Origin: Streptomyces sp. F63
Lineage (GTDB): Bacteria; Actinomycetota; Actinomycetes; Streptomycetales; Streptomycetaceae
Direction of reading: 5' to 3'
Length of the DNA: 64,000 nucleotides
NCBI RefSeq assembly: GCF_018070345.1
Contig: NZ_JAGPXX010000013.1
Location: forward strand, 1-64,000
The notes beneath the pieces were generated by a model. The model was given only the letters and a program-made list of their open reading frames with translations, did no database searches and had not been told where the DNA came from. This document shows positions 24,499 to 32,833 of the stretch, in pieces. The translations under genes were made by a program, and so were the position numbers. Position 1 is the stretch's first letter, and every line of letters begins with the position of its first letter.

Positions 24499-25041
24499 AT
24501 GGCGACCACGTCCGCCGCAGCGCGCCGACGCCGCAGCACCGGGACCATCCCCGCACACGCCGGCCCCCCGGCCGATGTACACCCCGTGGCGCGCCGGGCC
24601 GGCGCACCGCCCGAGGCACTGGGCCTGCTGGCCCAGGCCCGTGCCGGGCTGGACGAAGCCGCTGGACTCCGGGAGCCGAACGAGCGGTACGCCACCGCAC
24701 ACCTCGCAGCCCTGCGCACCGCGGCGGCCGTGCTCGCCGTCCGCGGCCGGCCGGAGAGCACCCCGCGCCGCCGGCAGCGGATCCGCAGCGCCTGGGAGGT
24801 GCTGCCCGAGGTGGCTCCGGAACTGGCCGAGTGGAGCATGCTGTTCGCCTCCGGCGCCGCCCGCCGGGCCCGCGCCGAGGCGGGCATACGCGACGCGGCG
24901 GGCAGCCGCGACGCCGACGATCTGCTGCGCGACGCCGGGATGTTCCTGCGCATCGTGGAGCGGATGCTGGTGCTCCAGCCCGTCCTTCCGCAGGCCCGTG
25001 CCATCGAGCCCCGGCAGGAGGCGGAGCCCGACGCGAGCTGA
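24499..25041 (+). CDS. SAV_6107-type HEPN domain protein
   Basis: 180 residues, all helical, of the HEPN family named after Streptomyces avermitilis SAV_6107. Core motifs: ALGLLAQARAGLDEAA, NERYATAHLAALRTAAAVLA, RSAWEVLPEVAPELAEWS, DADDLLRDAGMFLRIVERML. The N-terminus is basic (AAARRRRS). Many HEPN proteins are RNases or toxin-related, but the usual RNase motif R-x4-6-H is not evident here. ATG at 24499 has ACAGGAGG seven bases upstream. A DNA-damage type promoter precedes it, which suggests a role in genotoxic stress. The downstream methyltransferase starts 83 bases later on the same strand and may be co-expressed. Confidence 0.85.
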   Translation: MATTSAAARRRRSTGTIPAHAGPPADVHPVARRAGAPPEALGLLAQARAGLDEAAGLREPNERYATAHLAALRTAAAVLAVRGRPESTPRRRQRIRSAWEVLPEVAPELAEWSMLFASGAARRARAEAGIRDAAGSRDADDLLRDAGMFLRIVERMLVLQPVLPQARAIEPRQEAEPDAS

Positions 25042-25124
25042 GCGGCAGAGGCAATAGGGTGGAGGGCGCCTGCACCGTCTGCGACCGCCGTCCCCGGCGG
25101 TCCCGCGCCGAGGAGTCACCCGCT

Positions 25125-25904
25125 GTGTCCGACCCGCTGCGCCCCCGAGCGTCTCTCCGCACCGCCGTGGTCTGGGACGTGCTCAGGGAGGCACTGGACC
25201 GCCGGATGAAGGCCGCCGGCCCGGGCGGACACGAAGCCCGCCCCGTGCTCGACGTACTGGACACCGGCGGCGGCACCGGCAACTTCGCGGTGCCCGTCGC
25301 GCGCCGGGGGCACCGCGTCACCGTCGTCGACCCCAGCCCCAACGCCCTGTTCGCCCTGGAGCGGCGGGCCGCCGAGGCCGGGGTCGCCGACCGCGTGCGC
25401 GGAGTCCAGGGCGATGCGCACGGCCTCTTCGACGTGGTCGAGCGGGGCGCCTTCGACGCCGTCCTCTGCCACGGCGTCCTGGAGTACATGGAGGACCCGG
25501 CGGAGGGGGTGCGCAACGCCGTCGCGGCCCTCCGCCCGTCCGGCACGCTCAGCCTGCTCGCCGCCGGACTGGGCGGTGCCGTCCTCGCCCGCGCGCTCGC
25601 CGGGCACTTCTCCGAGGCACGGCAGGCCCTGGCCGATCCGCACGGACGGTGGGGGGAGGGCGACCCGGTGCCCCGCCGCTTCACCGCGGACCAGTTGACC
25701 GCGCTCGTCGCCGACGCGGGGCTGGCCGTCGAAGCGGTGCACGGCGTCCGGGTCTTCGCCGACCTGGTGCCCGGGGCGCTGGTCGACAGCGAGCCCGGCG
25801 CCCTGGAAGCCCTCCTCGGGCTGGAGGCGGCCGCCGCCGAGGTCCCCGCCTTCCAGTCCGTGGCCACCCAGCTCCATGTGCTGGGTGAACGCGAGTCGGG
25901 CTGA
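25125..25904 (+). CDS. SAM-dependent class I methyltransferase
   Basis: 259 residues. Motif I LDVLDTGGGTGNFAVPVA (about residues 41-58), VTVVDPSPNALFALE (acidic loop), GDAHGLF, AVLCHGVLEYMEDP (motif IV region) and ALRPSGTLSLLA fit the Rossmann methyltransferases of the UbiE/Methyltransf_11 class. Substrate unknown. GTG at 25125 has CGAGGAG upstream. It follows the HEPN gene on the same strand. The residues after motif IV (HFSEARQALADPHGRWG) are typical of a streptomycete group close to tRNA- or small-molecule methylases, but no specific function is assignable. Confidence 0.88.
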   Translation: MSDPLRPRASLRTAVVWDVLREALDRRMKAAGPGGHEARPVLDVLDTGGGTGNFAVPVARRGHRVTVVDPSPNALFALERRAAEAGVADRVRGVQGDAHGLFDVVERGAFDAVLCHGVLEYMEDPAEGVRNAVAALRPSGTLSLLAAGLGGAVLARALAGHFSEARQALADPHGRWGEGDPVPRRFTADQLTALVADAGLAVEAVHGVRVFADLVPGALVDSEPGALEALLGLEAAAAEVPAFQSVATQLHVLGERESG

Positions 25905-25992
25905 GGCCGTACGGCATACCGTCCGGAGTCGCCCCACTCCGGATGGCACATGCTCTGGGCCACAGCCTCACCCAATCGGAGGCATCGCCCCG

Positions 25993-26174
25993 TATGATCG
26001 AGGGAACACGGTCGGCATCGTCGGACGGGCCGGCAGGGGAGAGTCACCCGGATCCTGACCCGATGTGCCCTCACGTCTGGGAAATGACGCAGGGAGCGGG
26101 TTTCACGGGGGCGAATCCCTGCCTATCCTTGAAAGCGTCGCACCCGGTCGCTCCCGCGACCGACGAGTAGGAGG
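25993..26174 (+). promoter_or_regulatory. Promoter and structured 5' leader of the DUF3040 gene
   Basis: TATGAT (25993-25998) is a near-consensus -10, which would give a leader of about 175 bases. The leader contains a stem GCAGGGA (26089-26095) / TCCCTGC (26116-26122) enclosing GGGGGCGAATC, and a perfect seven-base hairpin CGGTCGC / GCGACCG (26145-26162) directly before the AGGAGG ribosome binding site. I cannot assign it to a known riboswitch class. Confidence 0.45.
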
Positions 26175-26179
26175 ACTCC

Positions 26180-26578
26180 GTGCCGCTCTCGGAGCACGAG
26201 CAGCGCATGCTCGAGCAGATGGAGCGAGCGCTGTACGCCGAAGATCCCAAGTTCGCGACAGCGCTTGAGGGAAGCGGGCTGCGCACGTACACCCGTCGCC
26301 GGGTGTACCAGGCGGTCGCGGGTTTTCTGGTGGGTATCGCGCTTCTCATGGCGGGCATGGTCGCCCAGCAGATCTGGATCAGCGTGGTGGGGTTCCTCGT
26401 CATGCTCGGGTGCGCCGCGCTCGCCGTCACCAGCTGGCGCAAGGCGCCCCAACCGGGGGAACAGCAGCCGGGCGAGGCCGGCGCCCCGGAACGCCGCAGA
26501 CAGGGCAGGCAGCGCCGCTCCATGATGAACCGCATCGAGGAGCGCTGGCAGCGCCGCCGCGACGAGCCGGGACACTGA
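26180..26578 (+). CDS. DUF3040 membrane protein
   Basis: 132 residues. The N-terminus PLSEHEQRMLEQMERALYAEDPKFA is diagnostic of DUF3040, a family found across actinobacteria. Two transmembrane helices follow at about residues 48-88 (AVAGFLVGIALLMAGM and IWISVVGFLVMLGCAALAV). The basic C-terminal tail (residues 105-132) is presumably cytoplasmic. Function unknown. GTG at 26180 has AGGAGG six bases upstream. It is transcribed towards the transglutaminase-like gene, with a shared terminator between them. Confidence 0.92.
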   Translation: MPLSEHEQRMLEQMERALYAEDPKFATALEGSGLRTYTRRRVYQAVAGFLVGIALLMAGMVAQQIWISVVGFLVMLGCAALAVTSWRKAPQPGEQQPGEAGAPERRRQGRQRRSMMNRIEERWQRRRDEPGH

Positions 26579-26634
26579 CCCGCCGCGAGGCGGCTGAGCC
26601 GGGCCACGGGGCCCGGCACGCGGACGCACTCCCC

Positions 26635-26664
26635 GAGGGGTGACCTCACGCGAGGTCACCCCTC
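26635..26664. terminator. Bidirectional terminator between DUF3040 and transglutaminase genes
   Basis: Perfect 13-base arms GAGGGGTGACCTC / GAGGTCACCCCTC with a four-base loop (ACGC), located 57 bases after the DUF3040 stop and about 180 bases from the converging gene's stop. Confidence 0.88.
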
Positions 26665-26846
26665 ACGTCATGTCCGAGGACCGTTGTTCCCCCTCCCCGG
26701 TGCCACCGCCCGGAAGGGCCCCGGGCCCGGGCCACGGCCGTCACCCAGCGCGACGGGTGCCGCTCCTTCGGGAGGGGGACGGACCGGTGCCCGGCGCGGC
26801 CCGGGAAGCAGGACCGCCCGTGGCCCGCCTCCGCCCGCTCCAGGAC

Positions 26847-29270
26847 TCAGCCCCGCTGCCGGACGACGGGAATGCGCCGGGAGACCCGCAGCAGAGCCGT
26901 GCGCCGAGCGGTGTTCCAGCGCTCGGCCAGCACGGACCATCCGCGCGAGCAGGCCCAGACCACCCGCACCGCCGAGCGCGGCGCGAAGAGGGCCCGCAGC
27001 CGCGTCCCCCGCCCGGCCCCGGCGCGCAGGGCCGCCCGTACCCGCCGTACGTCGTCGGGGAGTCCCGGCACGGGGCGCGGCACCGGTGCGTACAGCACCT
27101 GCTCGACGGCTCCGGCCACCCTGCGCACCGATGCCGCGGCGGTCTCCTCCAGCCCGCCGGCCGCCACGATCCGCTCGGCGGCCCGGCGCGGAGTCTGCGC
27201 GTCGTCGGGCGGCAACCCGTGGTCCCAGGCCGAGTCGATCAGCTCCCGCCAAGCGGCCAGGACGGCTTCGGCCGGGCCCTCCGGCCCCTTGCCCGCCCCG
27301 GCGAGCCGGCGTCCGCGCACCCGGGTCCGCCACAGCAGGGGCAGCAGCGGCAGCCCGAGCAGCAGGACGGCCACTCCGGCGGACAGCAGGATCGTGCGCA
27401 GCGGCAGTCCGCCCCCGCCGGTGCCGCTTCCGGCATCGGCCGGGGGTTCCCCGCACCCACCGAGGAGCCGCTGGTCCGCCGGGCAGCCCCCCCTGTCGGA
27501 GGGGGCGGCCGACGGCTCGGCGGACGCGGCGGTCTCCGGTTCCTGAGGGTCCGTGGTGCCGCTCTCCGGGGTCTCCGGCACGGTGTAGTCGGGCACCGTC
27601 CCCCGGGAGGGCGTCGGCTCGAAGCGGACCCAGCCAATGTTCTCGAAGTACAGCTCGGGCCAGGCGTGCGCGTCGCGGAGGCCGACGGACATGGAGCCGT
27701 TCGCCTTCGCCGTGCCGGGGGTGAATCCGACCGCCACCCGCGCCGGGATGTCCAGCGTCCGCGCCATGGCGGCCATGGAGAACGAGAAGTGGACGCAGAA
27801 CCCCTCTTTCTGCTCCAGGAAGTTGGCGATGGCCCGGCTGCCGCTTCCGGCTTCCACCTGGGTGTCGTAGACGAAGCCCCCCTCGGAGGCGAACCAGTCC
27901 TGCAGCCGCACCGCCTTGTCGTACGCGGTGCCCGCGCCCCGGGTCACATCACGGGCCGTGCGGGCCACCACCCCGGGCAGCGAGTCCGGCACCTCGGTGT
28001 ATTCGCGCAGCAGATCCGGGGGTGGCGGGCCGGCTGCCGCCAGCTGCGCCGCGGTGGGCTGCACCAGCAGGCTCGACACCCGGTACTCCGCCCCCCGGGT
28101 GGTCTGCCGGCGGTTGCCGACCAGGGTGCGGCCCGCGGGCTCGAAGCTCCAGCGCCCGCCGATCTCCACCCGGGTGGCCGGGTACGGCATGGGCAGCCAG
28201 CTCTGCCGGTAGGAATCGGACGCCGAGACGGCGGTGTCGATCCTGGTGGTCGCGACGTCGGGGCTCAGCCCGGCGGGCGGCGGCAGCTCGTCGGGCACCG
28301 GGCGTATCGGCCGCTCCGAGGACTTCCAGGACGAGCCGTCGAATTGGTCCAGGGCGACGATTCGCAGGTAGAGGTCCCGGGTGTTCTCCGCGTTCGTCCG
28401 ATAGGAGAGGACCTCCCGGTTCTCCGGCTGGTTGAGGCTGTTCTGCAGGGAGACCAGCGGGTTCACCGTGGTGATCGTGCCCGCGCCGGGGCCGGCCCCC
28501 GCGGTGCCCCGCTGCCCGTCGAGCAGCCCGTCGCCCAGCGAGGGCATGAGAGCGGGCAGCAGCATGGCGATGCCGAGCGTCACCGCGCCGATCCTGCGGC
28601 CGGTGCGGAGCGGGGCGGTCGTCCCGCCGCCACCGGGCTCCAGCCCGGCGCCCAGCCGGCTGGGCGCCGGTGGCGCGCCGCTGAAGACCCGGCCCCACTG
28701 GGAGAGCCGGTCCCGGCCCTCGGCCAGCAGAAGCAGCAGATAGCCGACCGCCGCGAGCAGGAACCACAGCCAGCGCGAGCCGCCCTGGTCCAGTCCGGCG
28801 GCCACGGAGTACAGCGCCAGCAGGGGCAGGCCGGCCGGCGCGGCCGCCCGGTATGTCACCGCCAGCACGTCGACCAGCAGACCGATGGCCAGGACGCCGC
28901 CGACCAGCATCAGCCGGATGCCGGGGGTCACGGGTGCCGGTATGGAGTACTCGCCGATGTCCTGCCCGCCCTCCGACAGCAGCATGGCGAACTCGCGGTA
29001 GGCATCGGGGCCGGGCAGCAGCCCGGCCACGGCCTGCCCCCGGGCGAAGGACCAGGTCAGCAGGGCCAGCGCCGTCACCAGTTGGGCGAGGACGGTCAGC
29101 GGGCGGGGCAGCGGCGCACGGCGCGCCAGCGCACCGGCCCCGGACACGGCCGCCAGCAGGAACGCCGCCTGCAGCAGCCAGGCCGCCTCCTTCACCAGCG
29201 GCAGCAGGGAGCAGGCCGCCAGCAGGGTGGCCAGCGCCGCGCTCACCGCGAGCCGTCCGCGTCCGCTCAT
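26847..29270 (-). CDS. Transglutaminase-like membrane protein (TgpA-type)
   Basis: 807 residues. Five to six N-terminal transmembrane helices within residues 1-250, an extracytoplasmic region, then a transglutaminase-like core with EGFCVHFS (Cys near 491), DAHAWPE (His near 534) and FEPTPS (Asp/Glu position near 552). One further helix (TILLSAGVAVLLLGLPLLPLLW) and a cytoplasmic DUF4129-like end follow. By analogy with TgpA it is a membrane-anchored transglutaminase or protease. Third gene of a MoxR-DUF58-TgpA operon, a common arrangement in bacteria. ATG at 29270 has GAGGAGCGG upstream. Confidence 0.92.
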   Translation of the reverse strand: MSGRGRLAVSAALATLLAACSLLPLVKEAAWLLQAAFLLAAVSGAGALARRAPLPRPLTVLAQLVTALALLTWSFARGQAVAGLLPGPDAYREFAMLLSEGGQDIGEYSIPAPVTPGIRLMLVGGVLAIGLLVDVLAVTYRAAAPAGLPLLALYSVAAGLDQGGSRWLWFLLAAVGYLLLLLAEGRDRLSQWGRVFSGAPPAPSRLGAGLEPGGGGTTAPLRTGRRIGAVTLGIAMLLPALMPSLGDGLLDGQRGTAGAGPGAGTITTVNPLVSLQNSLNQPENREVLSYRTNAENTRDLYLRIVALDQFDGSSWKSSERPIRPVPDELPPPAGLSPDVATTRIDTAVSASDSYRQSWLPMPYPATRVEIGGRWSFEPAGRTLVGNRRQTTRGAEYRVSSLLVQPTAAQLAAAGPPPPDLLREYTEVPDSLPGVVARTARDVTRGAGTAYDKAVRLQDWFASEGGFVYDTQVEAGSGSRAIANFLEQKEGFCVHFSFSMAAMARTLDIPARVAVGFTPGTAKANGSMSVGLRDAHAWPELYFENIGWVRFEPTPSRGTVPDYTVPETPESGTTDPQEPETAASAEPSAAPSDRGGCPADQRLLGGCGEPPADAGSGTGGGGLPLRTILLSAGVAVLLLGLPLLPLLWRTRVRGRRLAGAGKGPEGPAEAVLAAWRELIDSAWDHGLPPDDAQTPRRAAERIVAAGGLEETAAASVRRVAGAVEQVLYAPVPRPVPGLPDDVRRVRAALRAGAGRGTRLRALFAPRSAVRVVWACSRGWSVLAERWNTARRTALLRVSRRIPVVRQRG

Positions 29271-29297
29271 CGCCGCTCCTCGGTCCGACGCGTCATG

Positions 29298-30656
29298 TCA
29301 TGTCTCCGCCCAGCCGCTCGCCGGTGTTCCCGCCCGTGGCCGCTCCGCCGCCCGCCAGAGGCCGGGCAGTGACGCGCCGGGGCCGACGGGCACCACCGAC
29401 CAGCCGGCCTCGCGCAGCAGCCGCAGCCGGCCCGCGAAGCCTCCGGGATCCGCGGCCGGCGCGCGCGACCAGGCGTCGGTGTCCAGGACGAACGCGACGG
29501 CACGGCCGGTACGGTGCCGCATCCGTGCCACCACCGCCGTCTGATCCTCGTCCAGCGCGCCCAGCACGGCCACCAGCAGCCCTTCCTGACCGCCGCGCAG
29601 CACGTCGTAGGCGCCGGACAGCCCCGGCTCGTCGGAGTGGTCCACCACCGCGAGGGTGTCCAGGATCAGCCCGGCCGTGTCCGCGGGGTCGCCCGGCGCC
29701 CCCGCGCCGCCGTCCATACCGGGCACGGCGTCACCGGTGTCCGTCAGCAACCGTACCGAGAAGCCCCGTTCCACCATGTGGGCCGAGACGGAGGCCGCCG
29801 CGGACACGGCCCACTCGAACGCGGAGTCCGGCCCCGCGCCCCGGTGCGCGACGCGGCGGGTGTCGAGCAGCACCGTGCAGCGCGGCTGCTGCGGCTGCTC
29901 CTCCCGGCGCACCATCAGCTCGCCGTAGCGGGCGGTGGAACGCCAGTGCACCCGGCGCAGATCGTCCCCGTGCCGGTAGCCGCGGGGGATGACGTCGTCC
30001 TCACCGGCCAGTGCGAGCGAACGGTGCCGCCCCTCGCCGTAACCGGGTGTGTCCGCGGAGAGCCTGACCGGTGGCAGCGGGTCCGTGCGCGGCACCACGG
30101 TCAGGACGTCGCGGGCGCTGAACGCCCGGGTCAGCTCGCACATCCCGAACGGATCGGTGAGCCGCAGCTGGAGCGGCCCGAGCGGGTACCGGCCGCGCAG
30201 ATCGGAACGGACCCGGTACGACACCTCGCGCCGCCCGCCCGGTTCCACCCGGTCCAGGACGAACCGGGGGCGCGGCCCGAGGACGTACGGCACCCCGTCC
30301 TGCAGCATCAGCAGCCCCGTGGGCAACCGGGAGACGTTGTCGATCCGCAGGTGCACCCGCGCCTCCGAGCCGGCCGGAACGCGCGCGGGAGCCAGCCGCC
30401 GGCTGCCCGCCACCCGGTAGCGGGTGCGGTACAGCACCGCGACGGACACCAGCGGCAGAACGGAGAGGAGTAGCCCGACCCGCAGCAGGTCGTCCTGGCC
30501 CAGCACGTAGCTGCACGCGGCGGCGGCGAAACCGGCGGCCAGGAAGGAACGCCCCCGGGTGGTCAGCCCGGCCAGCGCGCTCCGCAGCGTGCCCCGGTCC
30601 TCCCCGTCCTCCCCGTTGTCCGCGGGCACCGCGGCCCGGCCCGGCGCGGCGGACAT
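29298..30656 (-). CDS. DUF58 (von Willebrand-like) membrane protein
   Basis: 452 residues. Two N-terminal transmembrane helices (about residues 36-75), then a beta-rich region and the DUF58 signature GYRHGDDLRRVHWRSTARYGELMVRR near 235. DUF58 proteins are VWA-like partners of MoxR ATPases. The ATG at 30656 overlaps the MoxR stop by one base (TGATG), showing coupled translation; an upstream GTG at 30704 is possible but would lie deep in moxR. Confidence 0.9.
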   Translation of the reverse strand: MSAAPGRAAVPADNGEDGEDRGTLRSALAGLTTRGRSFLAAGFAAAACSYVLGQDDLLRVGLLLSVLPLVSVAVLYRTRYRVAGSRRLAPARVPAGSEARVHLRIDNVSRLPTGLLMLQDGVPYVLGPRPRFVLDRVEPGGRREVSYRVRSDLRGRYPLGPLQLRLTDPFGMCELTRAFSARDVLTVVPRTDPLPPVRLSADTPGYGEGRHRSLALAGEDDVIPRGYRHGDDLRRVHWRSTARYGELMVRREEQPQQPRCTVLLDTRRVAHRGAGPDSAFEWAVSAAASVSAHMVERGFSVRLLTDTGDAVPGMDGGAGAPGDPADTAGLILDTLAVVDHSDEPGLSGAYDVLRGGQEGLLVAVLGALDEDQTAVVARMRHRTGRAVAFVLDTDAWSRAPAADPGGFAGRLRLLREAGWSVVPVGPGASLPGLWRAAERPRAGTPASGWAET

Positions 30657-31678
30657 CACAGCCCCCGGAGGCCCGGCGGCCGGCCCGGCGGAGTCCGGCG
30701 CCACTGCTGCGCGGAGGGGTCGGGAACGGCGGTCTGCCGCAGGATGTCGGCGACGACCTGCTCGGACGTGCGCCGCCCCAGCTGTGCCTGGGCGGTCGGC
30801 AGCAGCCGGTGCGCGAGCACCGGAACGGCCAGCGCCTGCACGTCGTCCGGCAGGGCGTAGTCCCGGCCGTGGAGCGCGGCCGACGCCTTCGCGGCCCGCA
30901 GCAGATGGAGCGTCGCACGCGGCGAGGCGCCCAGCCGCAGCTCGGGGTGGTTGCGGGTGGCCGCCACCAGATCGACGGTGTAGCGCCGGACGGAGTCCGC
31001 GACGTGCACGGTGTGGACGGCGTCGATCAGTTTCACGATGTCATGAGCGTGCGCCACCGGCTGCAGGTCGTCGAGCGGCGAGACACCGCCGTGCACGTCC
31101 AGCATCTCCAACTCGGCTTCGGCGCTGGGATAGCCGATCGACACCCGGGCCATGAAGCGGTCCCGCTGCGCCTCCGGCAGCGGGTAGGTGCCCTCCATCT
31201 CGACCGGGTTCTGGGTGGCCACCACCATGAACGGGCTGGGCAGCTCGTAGGTCTGCCCGTCCGCGGTGACCTGCCGTTCCTCCATTGACTCCAGCAGGGC
31301 CGACTGGGTCTTCGGCGAGGCGCGGTTGATCTCGTCACCGATCACGATCTGGGCGAAGATCGCGCCGGGCTTGAACTCGAAGTCCCGCCGCTGCTGGTCG
31401 AAGACGCTCACCCCGGTGATGTCGGAGGGCAGCAGGTCGGGAGTGAACTGGATGCGCCGCACCGAGCAGTCGATCGACCGCGCCAGCGCCTTCGCCAGCA
31501 TGGTCTTGCCGACGCCGGGTACGTCCTCGATGAGCAGATGCCCCTCGGCGAGCAGCACGGTCAGCGAGAGCCGTACGACCTCCGGCTTGCCCTCGATCAC
31601 GTTCTCCACCGATTGGCGCACACGCTCCGCCGTGGTGGTCAGATCAGTGAGGCTCGCTCGATCGTCATAGGTCGTCAC
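30656..31678 (-). CDS. MoxR-family AAA+ ATPase
   Basis: 340 residues. Walker A EDVPGVGKTMLAKAL (about residues 47-61), Walker B IVIGDEINRASPKTQSALLE, sensor 1 VVATQNPVEMEGTYPLPEAQRDRF and a C-terminal lid domain fit MoxR. Such ATPases act as chaperones for maturing VWA/DUF58 partners, here encoded next in the operon. GTG at 31678 has AGGAGGG upstream. Promoter not clear in the 254 bases before it. Confidence 0.95.
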   Translation of the reverse strand: MTTYDDRASLTDLTTTAERVRQSVENVIEGKPEVVRLSLTVLLAEGHLLIEDVPGVGKTMLAKALARSIDCSVRRIQFTPDLLPSDITGVSVFDQQRRDFEFKPGAIFAQIVIGDEINRASPKTQSALLESMEERQVTADGQTYELPSPFMVVATQNPVEMEGTYPLPEAQRDRFMARVSIGYPSAEAELEMLDVHGGVSPLDDLQPVAHAHDIVKLIDAVHTVHVADSVRRYTVDLVAATRNHPELRLGASPRATLHLLRAAKASAALHGRDYALPDDVQALAVPVLAHRLLPTAQAQLGRRTSEQVVADILRQTAVPDPSAQQWRRTPPGRPPGLRGL

Positions 31679-31932
31679 CCAGCCCTCCTCGGCCCGTTCT
31701 CCGGGCCGGCGCACCCCTCGGCGGGCCGGCCACACGTCACACGCGCGTCATACGCGCACACCGCGCCCGGCGTTCGCCGGTGGCGGTGCCACACTGCGCA
31801 TTCTTGCCGCCCTCGCCGCTTCGCGTCACACGCCTGTGGACAACCCGGGGCCATTTGTCGCCATGTGTCCCGGATTGTCGGTCCGGGCCGGATGGCCCCG
31901 GGTGTCCTCACGCGCGCGTTCGCGGGCCGGGC

Positions 31933-32475
31933 TCAGGAGGCCGGCGCCGCGGGGTCGATCTCCCGCAGCAGCCCGGTCGTCACGTCGAAGACGAACCCGC
32001 GGACGTCGCGGGTGTCGACGAGGAACGGCGAGGTGCGGACCCGTGCCATCGACTGGCGCACATCCTGGTCGACGTCCCGGAAGGCCTCCACGGCCCAGTT
32101 CGGACGCTGGCCGACCTCCATCTCCAGGTCGTGGCGGAACTCCTCGGTGAGACTCTCCAGGCCGCAGTTGGTGTGGTGGACCAGAGCGATGCTGCGGGTC
32201 CCCAGGGCGCGCTGGCTGATGGTCAGTGAACGAATCGTGTCATCGGTGACCACGCCACCCGCGTTGCGGATGGTGTGGGCGTCACCCAGCTCCAGGCCGA
32301 GGGCGGCGTGCAGGTCCAGCCGGGCGTCCATGCACGCCACCACGGCGACCTTCTGGACGGGCCGGGCGTCCATGCCCGGGTCGGTGAACCCGGCGGCGTA
32401 CTTGCGGTTGGCGGCGACCAGCCGGTCGATGACGTGGTCAGCGGCGGGGCGGGGCGCGGGCGCAGATGTCGACAT
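31933..32475 (-). CDS. Beta-class carbonic anhydrase
   Basis: Interconverts CO2 and bicarbonate. 180 residues, slightly short for the family but typical of small beta-CAs. Zinc ligands are visible: Cys48 in ACMDAR with the Asp50-Arg52 dyad, and His101 and Cys104 in HHTNCG. Cytoplasmic, no signal peptide. ATG at 32475 has TAACGT (32482-32487) six bases upstream and no standard ribosome binding site, so leaderless. It is divergent from the dcw cluster. Confidence 0.94.
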   Translation of the reverse strand: MSTSAPAPRPAADHVIDRLVAANRKYAAGFTDPGMDARPVQKVAVVACMDARLDLHAALGLELGDAHTIRNAGGVVTDDTIRSLTISQRALGTRSIALVHHTNCGLESLTEEFRHDLEMEVGQRPNWAVEAFRDVDQDVRQSMARVRTSPFLVDTRDVRGFVFDVTTGLLREIDPAAPAS

Positions 32476-32625
32476 ACTCCGACGTTATCCGGCGCGCCGG
32501 GCGGCGGCCCGCTGTGAGAAGGGGGCAAAGCCGTCCAACGGGCCGGATGTGAGCGGATCCACACTCCCCGCGGGCGGCCCGCGGATGCCGGGAACCGGTG
32601 CCCGCGCGGCGCGCAGGCCCGTTGA

Positions 32626-32653
32626 TTGACCCCGGGAGGGAGTGGACTAAAGT
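32626..32653 (+). promoter_or_regulatory. Promoter of the dcw cluster (rsmH)
   Basis: TTGACC (32626-32631) and TAAAGT (32648-32653) are 16 bases apart, about 180 bases before rsmH. No mraZ gene and no repeated MraZ-type boxes are seen in this 358-base gap; the rest of the gap holds only the divergent carbonic anhydrase -10 element. Confidence 0.6.
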
Positions 32654-32833
32654 GACGCGAAGTGGGAGGCGCGGAGCTCCCTCGGACCGAAAATCCCCGC
32701 GCGCGTGGCCTGTACGTACGGCTCGGCCTCCTCCCGCTCCCCGGTCGGCTGACGCTCCTTCCCCGGTGCCAGCGGCTCGCAGAGCGGGCGGGGACCCGGC
32801 CGTGTGTACGGCGGCGCCGATCTGAGAGGGCGC

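Noticed and set aside
25993..26174. DUF3040 leader as a ydaO (c-di-AMP) riboswitch
   Set aside because: Only one short block resembles the class; the other conserved segments are not found, so I keep it as an unassigned structured leader.
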